Shown here: piece after piece, positions 11,358 to 21,945 of the stretch
How positions within the stretch are numbered: position 1 is the first letter of the stretch
How the letters are laid out: every line of letters begins with the position of its first letter
Assembly: GCA_001949185.1 (NCBI GenBank)
Contig: BDGG01000008.1
Coordinates: 307,648-371,647 of the forward strand
Direction of reading: 5' to 3'
Origin: Ramazzottius varieornatus
Lineage: Eukaryota > Tardigrada > Eutardigrada > Parachela > Ramazzottiidae
DNA length: 64,000 nucleotides
The notes under the pieces: generated by a model
The model's database searches: none
The model's input: the letters and a program-made list of their open reading frames with translations, nothing else
Told to the model about the DNA's origin: nothing
Made by a program: the position numbers and the translations under genes

Positions 11358-12157
11358 ATGGGAATGGATGTAGACAGCGGCTCGAGCGGAACGCAGCTTT
11401 GCGAACCAGGGGACGTCATTATAGTCAGACGGACCAAGGACAAGGACACGCTGCATCTCCACTACGCTCTGTATGTTGGCTCCTTCGACGGCAGAGAAGT
11501 CGTAATCAACTTGGAGAGTGGGAAGCGAGACTGCTGTTGTTACTGTGCAGACTGCGAAGAGTTGTCCGACGGTGGGAAGTATGTCTGCCGCGTGAAAGAA
11601 CTCTATGTGGTCCTCCGAAGCAACGATTCTGCTAAGCTGAGCTCGACGATCTCATCCAAGTCAACCACGGTGCCGATCTGTTCTTTGAAGACGTACCTTT
11701 TGAACTGTGCTCTGAAGAAAGATTGTACTGTGTCTGAACCTAACAAAGCAGAAAGCCCCTGTAAACAATTCGTGCTGGATTTTCTGGACGAATGCGGTCT
11801 AACGCTGAATCCAACGGAACCACTTGAGAAAGACTCAAAGACCGTGGAAAGGGAACCTGTAGTGCTCGATGACGAGGAAGGGGCACTTGCTGGTGCTGGT
11901 TTCAGCACTCAGGTGAGTGAAAATTTACTTCGGATATAAGCCGAGAGTGACGTGTCACGGAAGCCGCCGTCACGGTACTCTTAAAGCTGTTAATATTTAC
12001 GAAATTGCCGTCCGGTCTATATGTGTTAGCGAACGCTTTGGCATGATTGCAGGTGGAACGAGTATTCAGGCTCTTGTACTTGATGTTCCCGGTGGTAACG
12101 GTGCTCGGAGGAATGGTCTTCCGTGTATTGAAGCTTGTTGCGAAAGCAAAACGTTAA
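11358..12157 (+). CDS. LRAT/PLAAT-type (NlpC/P60 superfamily) protein with C-terminal membrane anchor
   Basis: Exons 11358-11912 and 12053-12157 join in phase 0 for 219 residues. The N-terminal half has the H-box pattern of this family: EPGDVIIVRR, then LHYALYVG with the conserved His, then an ESG strand. Further on SPCKQFVLDFLDECG corresponds to the NCEHF catalytic-Cys box (Cys at SPC). A Cys-rich insert CCCYCADC follows the first box. The second exon is short and encodes a hydrophobic stretch (LLYLMFPVVTVLGGMVF) plus basic tail, like the membrane anchor of PLAAT phospholipases/acyltransferases. Known members transfer acyl groups between phospholipids or to retinol. The substrate here is unknown. 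Confidence 0.7.
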
Positions 12158-12279
12158 CACTCGACTACGACCTCGGCGACCTCGTTCATTCTGAAACGGG
12201 AGTCTTTTGATCATATTATTGCCCGGTTTGATACAGTATTTATTTTAGACTATATCGCACTTTATCTTCGTCCCAGTTT

Positions 12280-12933
12280 TTATTTGTCTCTGTCGTGCAC
12301 GGTGAGGTGCTCTTTGAGCTTTGTCCAAGAGGAGAATGTCTCCGAACAAGTCCTACACTGTAAAGAAGAATGCCAGTCTGTAGGCTCATTACCAATAATC
12401 TCTTGAGGATCGATTTTCCTTCCACTTTCTAAAATTTCTATGGCTTTCTGGGGAGGAAGAAAAAACCCGGTAGTGAATATACTGTAAACTCCTGCTGATC
12501 TCATATAATGGCTGTCAAATTCACTGGAGATCACATGCAGATGTAACCGGATGAACGAGGGGAATATGTGGAAACCCATCAGGAGGGAGTTGCTGGTTTT
12601 CGGTGCTATCTCCTTCTCCCAGAAAATTTCTCCTTGCTCCATCATATGCCGCAATAGAGGCACATGTTCGCGACCAAGGTCTTCTACCGTGTCGATGGAC
12701 TCTTTGGGGAGAACGAGATAATGAAATCGGGCCTTCGGGTACCTTCAATCCCATAACATGCTTATGTCAGTCTTTCGGCTCTTTTCGTCAGAATTGCCAC
12801 TTACTTATCTTTCAAAATAACAACAAGATCGTCAGCATACAACTGAAACCGTGGCTTCAGTGCATCCTTAAGCAATCCCAAACGCCATGAATCAGCGAGC
12901 GGATAACTGTGAAGGGTGTGAGAGGCTTGAAGC
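12280..12933 (-). CDS. APTX: aprataxin-type DNA deadenylase (HIT plus C2H2 zinc finger), N-terminus unresolved
   Basis: Removes AMP from abortive 5' DNA ligation products in the nucleus. An exon from about 12933 to the donor near 12808 is followed by one from about 12744 to the stop near 12280. Family motifs in order: LYADDLVVILKDKYPKARFH, LVLPKE, LGFHIFPS-like MGFHIFPSFIRLHLHVIS, SEFDS, and a C-terminal finger CRTCSETFSSWTKLKEHLTVH. No FHA domain is seen, as in several invertebrate and yeast forms. The HIT motif reads RLHLHVI, with Arg at the first of the three histidine positions; the nucleophile-position His is kept. The first exon probably lies between 12983 and 13234 but I could not join it in frame. 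Confidence 0.8.
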
Positions 12934-13610
12934 CTGCGGAGAGAACGTTCACGATTTATTGTAAGAGTTAGTTACGAAAGCTTCATGCGTCAACTTCCCC
13001 CATTTGTCCTAGGTCCTCAGTCGATTTCGCGCTATCCGATGTCGATTGTTTTGACATCATCCACCGCGCCAGATATCTTAGAACGTATCTTTGCACTTTC
13101 AAGTCGAGCAGCAGTCTACAAAACCGGGAAGATCTCAGCGAAAAGTTTTGCGGATCCAAAAAAAACGACAACAAATCTACTCTAAATTGACATTTGACAG
13201 TCATGAAATTACGAAAGCTCATTGCCAATAGCACAGCAAGTTAACGACGTTATCGCAACCTCCCTTTCAAAACACTCACCTTTGAAACGACCGGAAGTAC
13301 GCATTCTACTTCTATGGCTTTTATCTCTGCCGATCTTCTGATTCTTGTCGGGAAGCAAAGAACATGTTTGCCGCGGGGCTTTCAAGTATGGATGGATGCT
13401 GATCGGAACTTTTGCGGTTGGATAGAGCAGTTCAAAACATTTTGAACTGATTCGACGGAACTTATACCGAGTTTGCTGGAGCGGTGAGGAACGGTGAGTG
13501 AAGCATTTTATCACTGACTACAGTTCACAGAGAGATGAACTTTGCTTTACCTTTAGTTTAGGTGCACCAAATGTCAGCCGATAACATATAGAATCAGTTG
13601 AACCTGAAGG
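12934..13610. other. 5' region between divergent aprataxin and FAM210-type genes
   Basis: Probably holds the missing aprataxin first exon (candidate MSKQSTSDSAKSTEDLG near 13010-13070, minus strand) and both promoters. No other support. Confidence 0.35.
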
Positions 13611-14832
13611 ATGCTCAACGTCGGGATAACTTGCGCCTTCGCTCATGGCCGGTCCCTTGGGCGATGTACAGGCACTTCCGGCCCCCGACTAGCGCGTCTG
13701 CTCCCAGCTGTTTACGGAAGAAGTACGTGGTATCTAGCATCCAGGTGAGATGTTTCTGCGTTATTGCAGTAATCCATTCGTGCTTGGACGAGCGCGCTTC
13801 CCAGCTGATCTTGATTTCCATTTTCGTCGCGCTTAACTGATCTTGTTTACAGTTGTCCTCCTGCAGTGCAAGGTCCCCCTAACACATCATCCATACCAAT
13901 GTACGTCCCCGTACGATGTGGGAGCAGTAGTGTTCAGGAGGCCGCAGCTTCCAGTATGAATACCCCGAAAGACACGAATGTGAACCCGACAGACCTGCCA
14001 CCCGTACGAAGAACCCTCTCTGTTGAGGAACCCACAGTCGTCAAGCCACTGACCAGCAGAGAAAAGCTGCGGGCGGCCATTCGCGATTATGGATCAACTG
14101 TACTCGTCTTTCACGTTGCCAGCGGATGCACGTTTCTTAGCATGTGGTATCTAATTGTGTCCAGGTGAGGAACTAGTTCGAATCACCCTAAACCCGTTCT
14201 AAACCATGACTTCCGGTTCAGGTTTTTCTTTTGGTCGAAGCTACGTGCACGGCCTGCCGCTGCTTATTCTAAGGCTGCGTTTCCTAAGTCAACCCTAGTT
14301 CATAACCCGACACGTGATTGATGACGTCACGGCTAAGAACGAACATTGGAAAGATGCTTGAAAAAGACGACCTTGAACAATCAAATTGCACTGTGAGTCA
14401 CGCGTGCTTGATTGAACCGGGTTAACCGTTAACTAGCTTTTTTATGCTAGTTAAACTTTAACCCAGCACCTACCCCGTTAGTGACGTCATAGTCACCTGT
14501 GAAAAAGCTGGTAGTCAACTAGGGTTTTTGACTTACGTAACGCAGCCTAAGACAGTGCACCAGGCCGTGCACGTAGAAAAAGCCGTGGCAGGCGTGCACC
14601 GAGTTACTACGTTTCGTTCTCTAGCGGGGTGGACCTTAGCTCGCTCATACGAACGCTTGGTCTGGAAGGACGTTTGAGCAGTCTAGCGGGAGGAGCGACC
14701 ACGTTCGTGGTGGCATACGCCATCCACAAAGCCACAGCGCCTTTGCGGATCGGCTTCACCTTGACCGCTGCGCCACTGATCGTAAATTATCTCAGGAGGA
14801 AAGGCGTTATGAAAGTAAAGGCCAAAGTATAA
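13611..14832 (+). CDS. FAM210-type (DUF1279) mitochondrial inner-membrane protein
   Basis: Exons 13611-13744, 13853-14164 and 14625-14832 join with matching phases to 654 bases (217 residues). The N-terminus is Arg/Ser/Leu-rich with no acidic residues for about 45 residues, as expected for a mitochondrial presequence. The DUF1279 core follows: KLRAAIRDYGSTVLVFHV, a first helix ending FLSMWYLIVS, then GGATTFVVAYAIHKATAPLR and LTAAPLIVNYLRRKG. Family members FAM210A and FAM210B act in mitochondrial protein synthesis and erythroid iron/heme metabolism respectively; I cannot tell which is closer. Intron 2 carries an inverted-repeat element. The start ATG is the only one whose frame links correctly to exon 2. 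Confidence 0.85.
14241..14576. mobile_element. MITE-like element with about 60-bp terminal inverted repeats
   Basis: The left end ctacgtgcacggcctg and right end caggccgtgcacgtag are exact inverse copies. Similarity continues inward (aaggctgcgtt, aagtcaa, ccctagtt) with small gaps. It also contains tgacgtca palindromes. No ORF. It sits inside intron 2 of the FAM210-type gene. Confidence 0.85.
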
Positions 14833-14930
14833 CTTCATATTCCAGGAAAGCTTTTCTGATTCTGTCGCGGTACTCTGTGTGGCTCATACAATTATCTTTC
14901 GGATTCCCAATGCATTTTTAAAGGTAAAAT

Positions 14931-15149
14931 ATGGCTTTCAATTTACAGATAGACAAGATTTCTGTAAAGGAACCGTGGCCTCTGTTTTTATTGACTCTTA
15001 ATTTCGCTTTTCAGTTTTTTGTTGGTTTATATGCTTCTGCAATGCTGGAGTTTATGCTGCGCAAGGCGAAGCGGAAATGGATGGATGAAGTAAACGTCAG
15101 GGAGCGAATACCGGTCGCGTCGGTAAACAAGCAACGAAGAGAGATATAA
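14931..15149 (+). CDS. short ORF, one predicted transmembrane helix
   Basis: 72 codons, single exon, ATG in a fair context (aaaatATGG). Residues 15-42 (EPWPLFLLTLNFAFQFFVGL onward) are hydrophobic and are followed by a strongly basic segment LRKAKRKW. The composition suits a small membrane or mitochondrial protein. No family recognised. It could also be a spurious ORF, though it is close downstream of the FAM210-type gene on the same strand. Confidence 0.35.
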   Translation: MAFNLQIDKISVKEPWPLFLLTLNFAFQFFVGLYASAMLEFMLRKAKRKWMDEVNVRERIPVASVNKQRREI

Positions 15150-15894
15150 GGGTCCTCTGCGAAACTCAGCACTTCATGCAGCGACTAACTTTCAGATTAG
15201 GTACAAGTGTCGTAGGTTGATAGTAGATTCTTTTTTTCGAGGCGAACAAGGCTCGGCCATCTTTGTAGTCGCTGCGTTTGGCCCAGGTACCATAGTGCCA
15301 GTGATCCGCGAGGAGCCATTGCATCTGGGCTCCTGAAACTTGAGCAGAACATAATGTCGTGTTCCCTTATCTACTTTATGGTGTACGTCCAGCACTTTTA
15401 GTGCAGATAGGAATGCCGAAATGTTTGGTACTTCTCGCGAAAGCTCATAACACAACAATAAGGTAGATATAAAGTTCCAGGGATTACAGGAGATAGCAGA
15501 TCGGAACTTCCGTTGCGCTCGACGTAGCTAACACGCCTTTATCAGCAGCCAATCGTCAAGTACAACAGTAGTTACAGCACTGCTTGTTTCGCCTGCAGGC
15601 CCTCGCAGCAACCACATACGCGCAAGGCCATCATGTTACTGCGCTGAAGGCAACTCGCAGCCTCTGATAAGCCTAACGAAGACAGCTGATTTCGGTTTTA
15701 ACGCTGTGCCTTCTCTTTCCAGGCTTTCATTTTCTACTTTCCATCCTTCGGAGTTCTCCGGTTTTGTTTCTTTCGCAAGAAGCCAGCGCAGAGGAGTGGG
15801 GGCCGATGCACCAGCGGAGAGTCTACCAAGTTATGAGAAGGTCCTTTCCCGCTCTGAGAAACTCGATAGTCCATATCCGTCCCATAATCATAAA
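15150..15894. other. intergenic upstream of ABAT
   Basis: No supported gene. An 88-codon minus ORF at 15192-15458 lacks family similarity. Includes the ABAT promoter/5' UTR region. Confidence 0.35.
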
Positions 15895-18800
15895 ATGAAC
15901 TCACTGCGAGTATGCCAGTCGACCCTGCGAACGAGCGCCCAGTTTGGACGAGGTAAGAACTTGCCCGCTTACCGTGTGTTCCTTCCTCATAGCAAAATTG
16001 TTCCCTGGTTCCTTGTACATCTGGGTAGGACAGTAGAACCCTGAGTTCTCGTGCTAATTAAATTTACATTACAGGAACCAAACGAGCCCAACATGCCGCA
16101 GCCGCCGCTGCACGATCCACGCGTAGTCAGGCACCATCGCTGGTGGAGGGCGAGCCTGATCAGCCCGTAGTTCGCACTGAGGTTCCAGGACCCAAGTCGA
16201 AGGCCTTGACAGCCGACCTGGGAACCATACAGGTATGCCACCATACTGCGATTTGAAATTGAAAACCTTTTATTTTGCTTGTGAAACCCGTTGCGGTATT
16301 GTTTGGCTATAGCATTGTCATGCGAGGCATTATTTTGTTGTCACAGAGTTGATTCGCGCCGTCAGCTTTGCTCAGTGGGCATGTGCTGAGGGTAGAACTT
16401 GAGGAAATTCTGATTACTTAAGAGGGTCGTTCAAGTAGGCATGCGAACAGCCCTAAGCTCGAAGAAACCGTGAAGTGAAAATCGATTGAGCACGCGATAA
16501 GTCGGAGACCACAGTGTTGGGATTCAGCACGATTGCTGGGTTTCGAGGCATGCGTTCTATACACGACAAAGGTGGGAAGAAGGCTCAGCTGTGTGCATTC
16601 GATCTTTGTTGTGGAAGAGGATGGCGGAAAGCAAGAATAAATTAAAAATAATCGACGACTTGCTTGTGGGCGTAAACCCACACTTTCGGCTCTTGGCACC
16701 TTTGCTTTCGTAACTTCGTACCTTATTTGACAGAATTCCCTGGCAGTGACGTTCTTCGCGGACTATGAGAAGAGCGTCGGGAACTACATCGCCGACGTTG
16801 ATGGAAACGTTATGCTGGACACGTACATGCAAATTTCTTCCATTCCTCTAGGTAGGTCTCTGCAAATCACCAAGCTGAGTCAACTCGGAGGTCCTGTTGC
16901 AAGCCAGTAACTAGCCAGGTCTCGAAAAGTTTACTCTATTCAAGACTGTGGTAACATATAGAGTGCGAAAAGCAATGATCAATGTGTCTGCTGGATGACT
17001 GGGCGAGACAAAGGAACCCTCTGAGCCTGATGGTAAAGCTAACTGACAAACTTTCCAGGATACAATCATCCGGACTTGCTGGAAGTTACCCAGAGCCGTG
17101 AATATCAGGTACTTGACAATATGGAGTCTCTCTTGAGAAAGCTCAGTTGGCACTCTGGATTCTTTACTGCTGAGGACCTGACGCTCGCTAATGAGCTGCC
17201 TAACTCCTGGTTTCCTCTTTCAGGCTCTTTCTATCAATCGACCCGCCCTTGGGAACATGCCACCTAAAAGTTTTGTGGACAAGTTGCACGGCGCACTGAT
17301 GTCGGTAGGTGGACCCAAGTTGACAAACGTAATTACTTTCTGTGAGTACTATAACGTCAGAAGTTTTCTCGTAGGTTGCTCCTAGAGGACTAAAGCATGT
17401 GCAGACAATGTAGGTGGGATGTCTGAGTACTTTGACCACAAAACCGAGAACGATATTGTCAGGCGTGCCTAATGCTGGCTCTACTTTTAGGGCGTGTGGA
17501 TCGTGCTCAAACGAGAACGCCTACAAAGTCATGTTCATCTGGTATAACGTAAGTACCACAAGTTTTTTGGACTGTTCTGTCGATAATCGTTGCCCTATAG
17601 GTCTTTTCATCGTCTTTCTTTTCCAGATGAAGAACCGACAAGGCAAAGAATACACCATGGAGGAACTCGACCAATGCTTGGTGAACAAGGGACCTGCGTG
17701 TCCCGACCTATCGCTGTTGTCGTTTAAGGGCGGCTTCCATGGAAGAACTCTTGGTACGATACTTCCTCATCGTCCTACGTTTTAGCAGTCTTGCAAATGG
17801 TGTCATATCGTATTGGAACTGCAGGATGTTTGGCTACGACCCACACCAAGCACGTCCACAAGCGTGACGTCCCTTCGATGGACTGGCCCATAGCCACCTT
17901 TCCCAAGTACAAGTACCCACTTGAGCAAAACATGGACTATAACGCCAAGCAAGATATGCAGTGTCTGCAAGAAGTGGAGAAGCTCTTCGAGGAGTACAAG
18001 GCTAAAGGCCGTCCAGTCGCGGGTATTGTCGTCGAGCCCATCCAGGCCGAGGGCGGTGACGTCCATGGGTCGCCCGAGTTCTTCCAACAGCTACAGAGAA
18101 TCGGCAAAAAGGTGATACCATTCGTATGGGATTTCGGCAAACGGACTTGACCAGATCACTGTCTCAAGCGGCGCACGTTTTCACTGTTACATAGTATTAT
18201 CTGGTCTTGTGCGCCACTTGGAATAAACTATCTGGTTCAAATGATCTACCGAAGTCCCACATTACGTACGCATAAGCTTCGCTGTCAGAATTGATCTTTA
18301 ACGTTGATATTTTCATCTGTTTAGAACGGAGCTGCCCTGCTGATCGATGAGGTACAGACGGGTGGAGGATCGACGGGGACAATGTGGGCGCATGAGCAGT
18401 TCAAGCTGGACTCCCCTCCGGACATCGTGACATTCAGCAAGAAAATGATGACTGGAGGATATTTCTACGCCGATGAGTTCCATCTAGCCGAGGTTAGTTA
18501 ATCACATGACTATAATCGTTACCTCCAAAACTAAACACATCTTTACTGATATCTTGTTTCGATTAGCCTTATCGTATCTTCAACACATGGTTGGGCGATC
18601 CGACGAAAATCATGCTGCTAGAGAAAGCCCTGGGCGTTATCAAGCGAGATAACTTGCTGGAGGTGGTGAAGGACTCGGCGTCCGTCATGGAGAAAGGCTT
18701 CTTGCACTTGCAGGACAAGTTCCCTAAACTGGTCTCTAACTCGCGTGGACGCGGCACATTCCGCGCCTTCGACATGCCGGACATGAAGATGCGTGATAAG

Positions 18801-18947
18801 TTCCTCGGGGACATGCGCAATGCCGGTGTCCAGATTGGTGGTTCGGGCCCCAACTCGGTACGCTTCCGACCGGCACTCATCTTCCAGCCTCACCACGCCG
18901 AAACCCTCATCGATATCACGGCCGACGTTTTGAAATCCAAATTCTAA
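15895..18947 (+). CDS. ABAT: 4-aminobutyrate (GABA) aminotransferase, mitochondrial
   Basis: PLP enzyme that transfers the amino group of GABA to 2-oxoglutarate. Eleven exons: 15895-15952, 16075-16232, 16734-16851, 17059-17108, 17224-17304, 17375-17409, 17491-17548, 17627-17753, 17825-18111, 18325-18492 and 18567-18947. They total 1521 bases (506 residues, the usual length). An Arg/Ala-rich presequence precedes TEVPGPKSK. Further landmarks are [20 protein letters not shown] (cofactor phosphate region), [34 protein letters not shown] and [11 protein letters not shown] with the Schiff-base Lys. [10 protein letters not shown] and RFRPALIF close the protein. Intron 9 (18112-18324) contains a hairpin repeat. 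The gene appears intact. Confidence 0.96.
18128..18236 (+). repeat. intronic hairpin repeat, copy 2
   Basis: gggatttcggcaaac ... caagcggcgcacg ... gtgcgccacttgg. A diverged copy wholly inside ABAT intron 9. Confidence 0.7.
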
Positions 18948-19805
18948 ATTCCATTCTTTTGTTCCTTTGGAGTCCACATGATAGTATTATGCAACTACCG
19001 CACTTTTTGGTTGTTCATAGATACAATTTTACAACTAGAAACTTATCTGAGACTATCTTATCAATGTATGAAGAAAGAATAATCCCGTGGGCAAGAACCT
19101 TGCTGAGTGTACGGGATACAATACTGGAGACCTCACTCCAGCCTCAACATGCAACTTTACGTCTTCTGCGGGCCTGGTATGTATCGTTGCGTAAGGGATG
19201 TCGCAATAAGCGATCATGTACAGTTCCGCCCGCACAATGGGGAAGAGTTGAAGTATCGGTTTACGTGAATATTTCGGTATGCGGGATGATCGAACCAGCT
19301 ATCATAATTCCTTTAGATCGCATGCCTGTACATGCGACACAAAATTGGTAGTCAATGAAGAACTCAAGTATAGGCACATCGAACATCAAGGTCCTGTGCA
19401 CATCTTGGGATCACGATAACTGTAACGTTGTTGCGTCATGCCGCTACCGACGACAGGTGGTCGACATAGCGTCGAACCGAACATTCTTTTTATACCATTC
19501 TGCTCATTTCCGCATCCTGAGGGCTCATCTGTTGCTTGTTACATCACGATAAACTTGACATTGAAACTATCGAAAATAAAGATGACGAAGTCGTATAAAT
19601 ATCGAAACATGACAGTCCACACTTGACGGACTTCTTCCTGGTACAGCTGTCAGTCAGCTTCTTGCAATATCACCAGAAAACTCCTTATTCAGCCCATCGT
19701 TCTACTCAATTTGTCTGACAGTTAACTTTCAGGATTTTGGTACAAGGAACCTCGTGTTTGTGAGATCTCGCGAATATTCTCCGAGTGATTCTTGAGAGTC
19801 AAATC
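18948..19805. other. intergenic, ABAT 3' flank
   Basis: No coding frame supported. The open frames here are shorter than 135 codons and lack any family signal. Confidence 0.4.
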
Positions 19806-21123
19806 ATGTTACCGTTTCACAAGTTTGGGTTTTTCGGGTACCCAGCGACCTTTTGCATTGTCTTATCCATATTAGGCCTCACCTACCACGCCCAAGGCGA
19901 GTGCATTGCTGGTATAAACGCAGTCAGAGAAAGCATTCTGCTAGTAGCACGTATTTTGATAGCTTTTTGTCTTGCTCTAGCAGCCAGGATTGATTTCGGA
20001 ACCGGAAACGATGAAGATGCGGCAAGTGACGGTATGCAAATGGTTCCTGAAAAACGACAGGTCAGCAAATTCTTTTGGCATATCTTCTGTACTGCTGTTG
20101 TGCCTGCCCCTCCCTTTTCCACACTCGTACATGTTCTTCTTTTTGCAGAACAACATGGTAAAAACCTTCAAGACTAAGTTTCCAACTCCTTTGGCGAAGA
20201 TTTCCCACTCTGATTTTCTGTTCGGCTTGTTTCAGGGCGAGACGGTACGTAAGAGGAGACAAATACCAACCGGCAAATACTGTAATGCTTCTTCAACTTC
20301 GCAAACACGTCACGATACGCGCGGAACATCCCTCCGGGGGTTGGTAAGGCATAGTCACTGGACCGGGGTTTAACTCCACGCGTACAATCACGTGATTCGA
20401 GAAGTTCAAGAAGCATTACAATATTTCACTTGGGTTCAAACCATGAATATTGTGTTCACATAAATTTGTGGGTTTCTGGTCGTGGTTCCGCTTGATAATT
20501 ACGCCAACTGGTCGAATGATGCGTTTCCTAGATGGTAAGGATGTCTTCTCTCCGCAAAGTACATACATTGTTACTCGCAAAACGCGAAGTGTGTTTTCTT
20601 ATAGGCGTGCCTGGTAAGTAAGAAATGCAATAATGTCGATCTCCCAGCGATTAATGGATTATTTTTACTTCGGCAACGAACAGATTAACATCAAGGTATG
20701 AAACAGAACCAAGCCGGCTTCGTTTTTCTGAACCTTCGGAAAATTCCCGCCAATGCAAATAAGACATGCACAGTCTGATACGTTATTGTTTGTGCTTATG
20801 TACAGAACTGCCGCCCGGTAAGGTTCCTGGTTCTCCGCTGAATCACCCGCCCATCTTGTTCTAACCCATCCTTTTATTCAAGTTCGAGCGTTCTGCAAAA
20901 AGAGGAGGAAAGGTACACGTGATTCAAGGAATGCTATTTCAATAAGCCAGCTGAAAAGACAAACAAAGCCCATGTTTCTGCATTCTGTTAGAATCGGCGA
21001 GTGGAAGAGGAAGTGGACCACGTTTCGACGACGGGCGTGGGACTAGCCAACAGCTTGTGGCGGGAATGGCTCTTCACACGTCCAGTCATTCCCGCGTCGA
21101 ACGACCCAATCTACGACAGATAG
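19806..21123 (+). CDS. secreted protein built from micro-exons, unknown family
   Basis: I read nine exons, all ending in phase 0: 19806-19922, 19984-20031, 20149-20157 (9 bases, NNM), 20236-20244 (9, GET), 20605-20613 (9, ACL), 20684-20695 (12, INIK), 20806-20817 (12, NCRP), 20883-20912 (30, FERSAKRGGK) and 20992-21123. Each is bounded by AG and GT with plausible splice consensus, and the sum is 375 bases plus stop handling, about 125 residues. Exon 1 encodes a signal peptide (hydrophobic ATFCIVLSILGLTYHA, then QGEC). The last exon gives a 43-residue acidic/aromatic C-terminus (LWREWLFTRPVIPASNDP). A 3-base exon (ATG, 20532-20534) is conceivable but not needed. Exon assignments this small are tentative. 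I do not recognise the protein. Confidence 0.5.
20281..20421. mobile_element. short inverted-repeat element (about 140 bp)
   Basis: The left end gtaatgcttcttcaacttc and right end gaagttcaagaagcattac are inverse copies with one mismatch. The inner parts (cacgtcacg/cacgtgat, acgcg) are partly palindromic. It lies in the longest intron of the micro-exon gene. Confidence 0.8.
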
Positions 21124-21945
21124 AAAAGTTGTCCCGAACATCCACGATCTTTCTATCGAACTGGAAATCTGATCTGAGTAGCACAGACAGTAGATGGCAA
21201 GCAGTTTACTTAGGATAAGGCTTTGTGGTACAGTACAGTACCGTCTTTCTCCCCTAGCTTGCAGCTTTTACTTCTTTATAATTTTCCGCATGTCATCCTT
21301 TTATGTATCGCACCTGTCCATTCGTTTTTCAAAACAAAATTCTTCTGCGAAGTCGCAAGTTGTGAAGAACCTCTCTTCGATCCTCGGACTCTACAGAGCC
21401 CAGTGTCAGAACGACAGAACCTGCAAAACAACCAGCTTCGTTCCGTCAGGAAGTTGAACGAGCATTTACGTCAGAATGGCAGCTCTTCTAAACAGTCGTA
21501 ACTTACCAGAGTACCTGCAAGTCCTGCAGATGAATACTAAGCTTCAAAGCGTCTTCCCTAGTTGCCGTTTCATGACTCGGGTTGAGAGAAAATCCCTCGC
21601 GTCACGCGTGAACTTGGAATGAAAATGGAGCAAATGAAAACTGGCTTAAACTGCATGTTTCGCAGCACATGGGCTCGATTGATTTATCAGTTTGCCTCGC
21701 TAGGAAGAAAACTCGCAACCAACCCATGTATAACCGCAAACTCCTGATTGGCTCTATGACAGATGTTTTTACTTTGTGCGAAAATTTAGAAAAATTGATA
21801 AACCTCCCTAAATCATCTCGGACAACTGCCATAGAGCTCTGTTGCCCTCTCTTTGTTCTCCCCCAGCAGGTATATGAGCGTGTGGTTCTTGACGAATGGA
21901 CCCATAATGCTGGGGTATCAATGAGTGGAACGACTACTGTTGAGA
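21124..21945. other. intergenic upstream of RNF11
   Basis: No supported gene. The overlapping plus-strand ORFs at 21194-21501 and 21669-22034 show no family similarity. An RNF11 5' UTR exon may be present. Confidence 0.35.

Noticed and set aside
20532-20534. A 3-base exon (ATG) between tttcctag and gtaagg
   Set aside because: Phase-neutral and flanked by good sites, but too small to support without RNA evidence; left out of the gene model.
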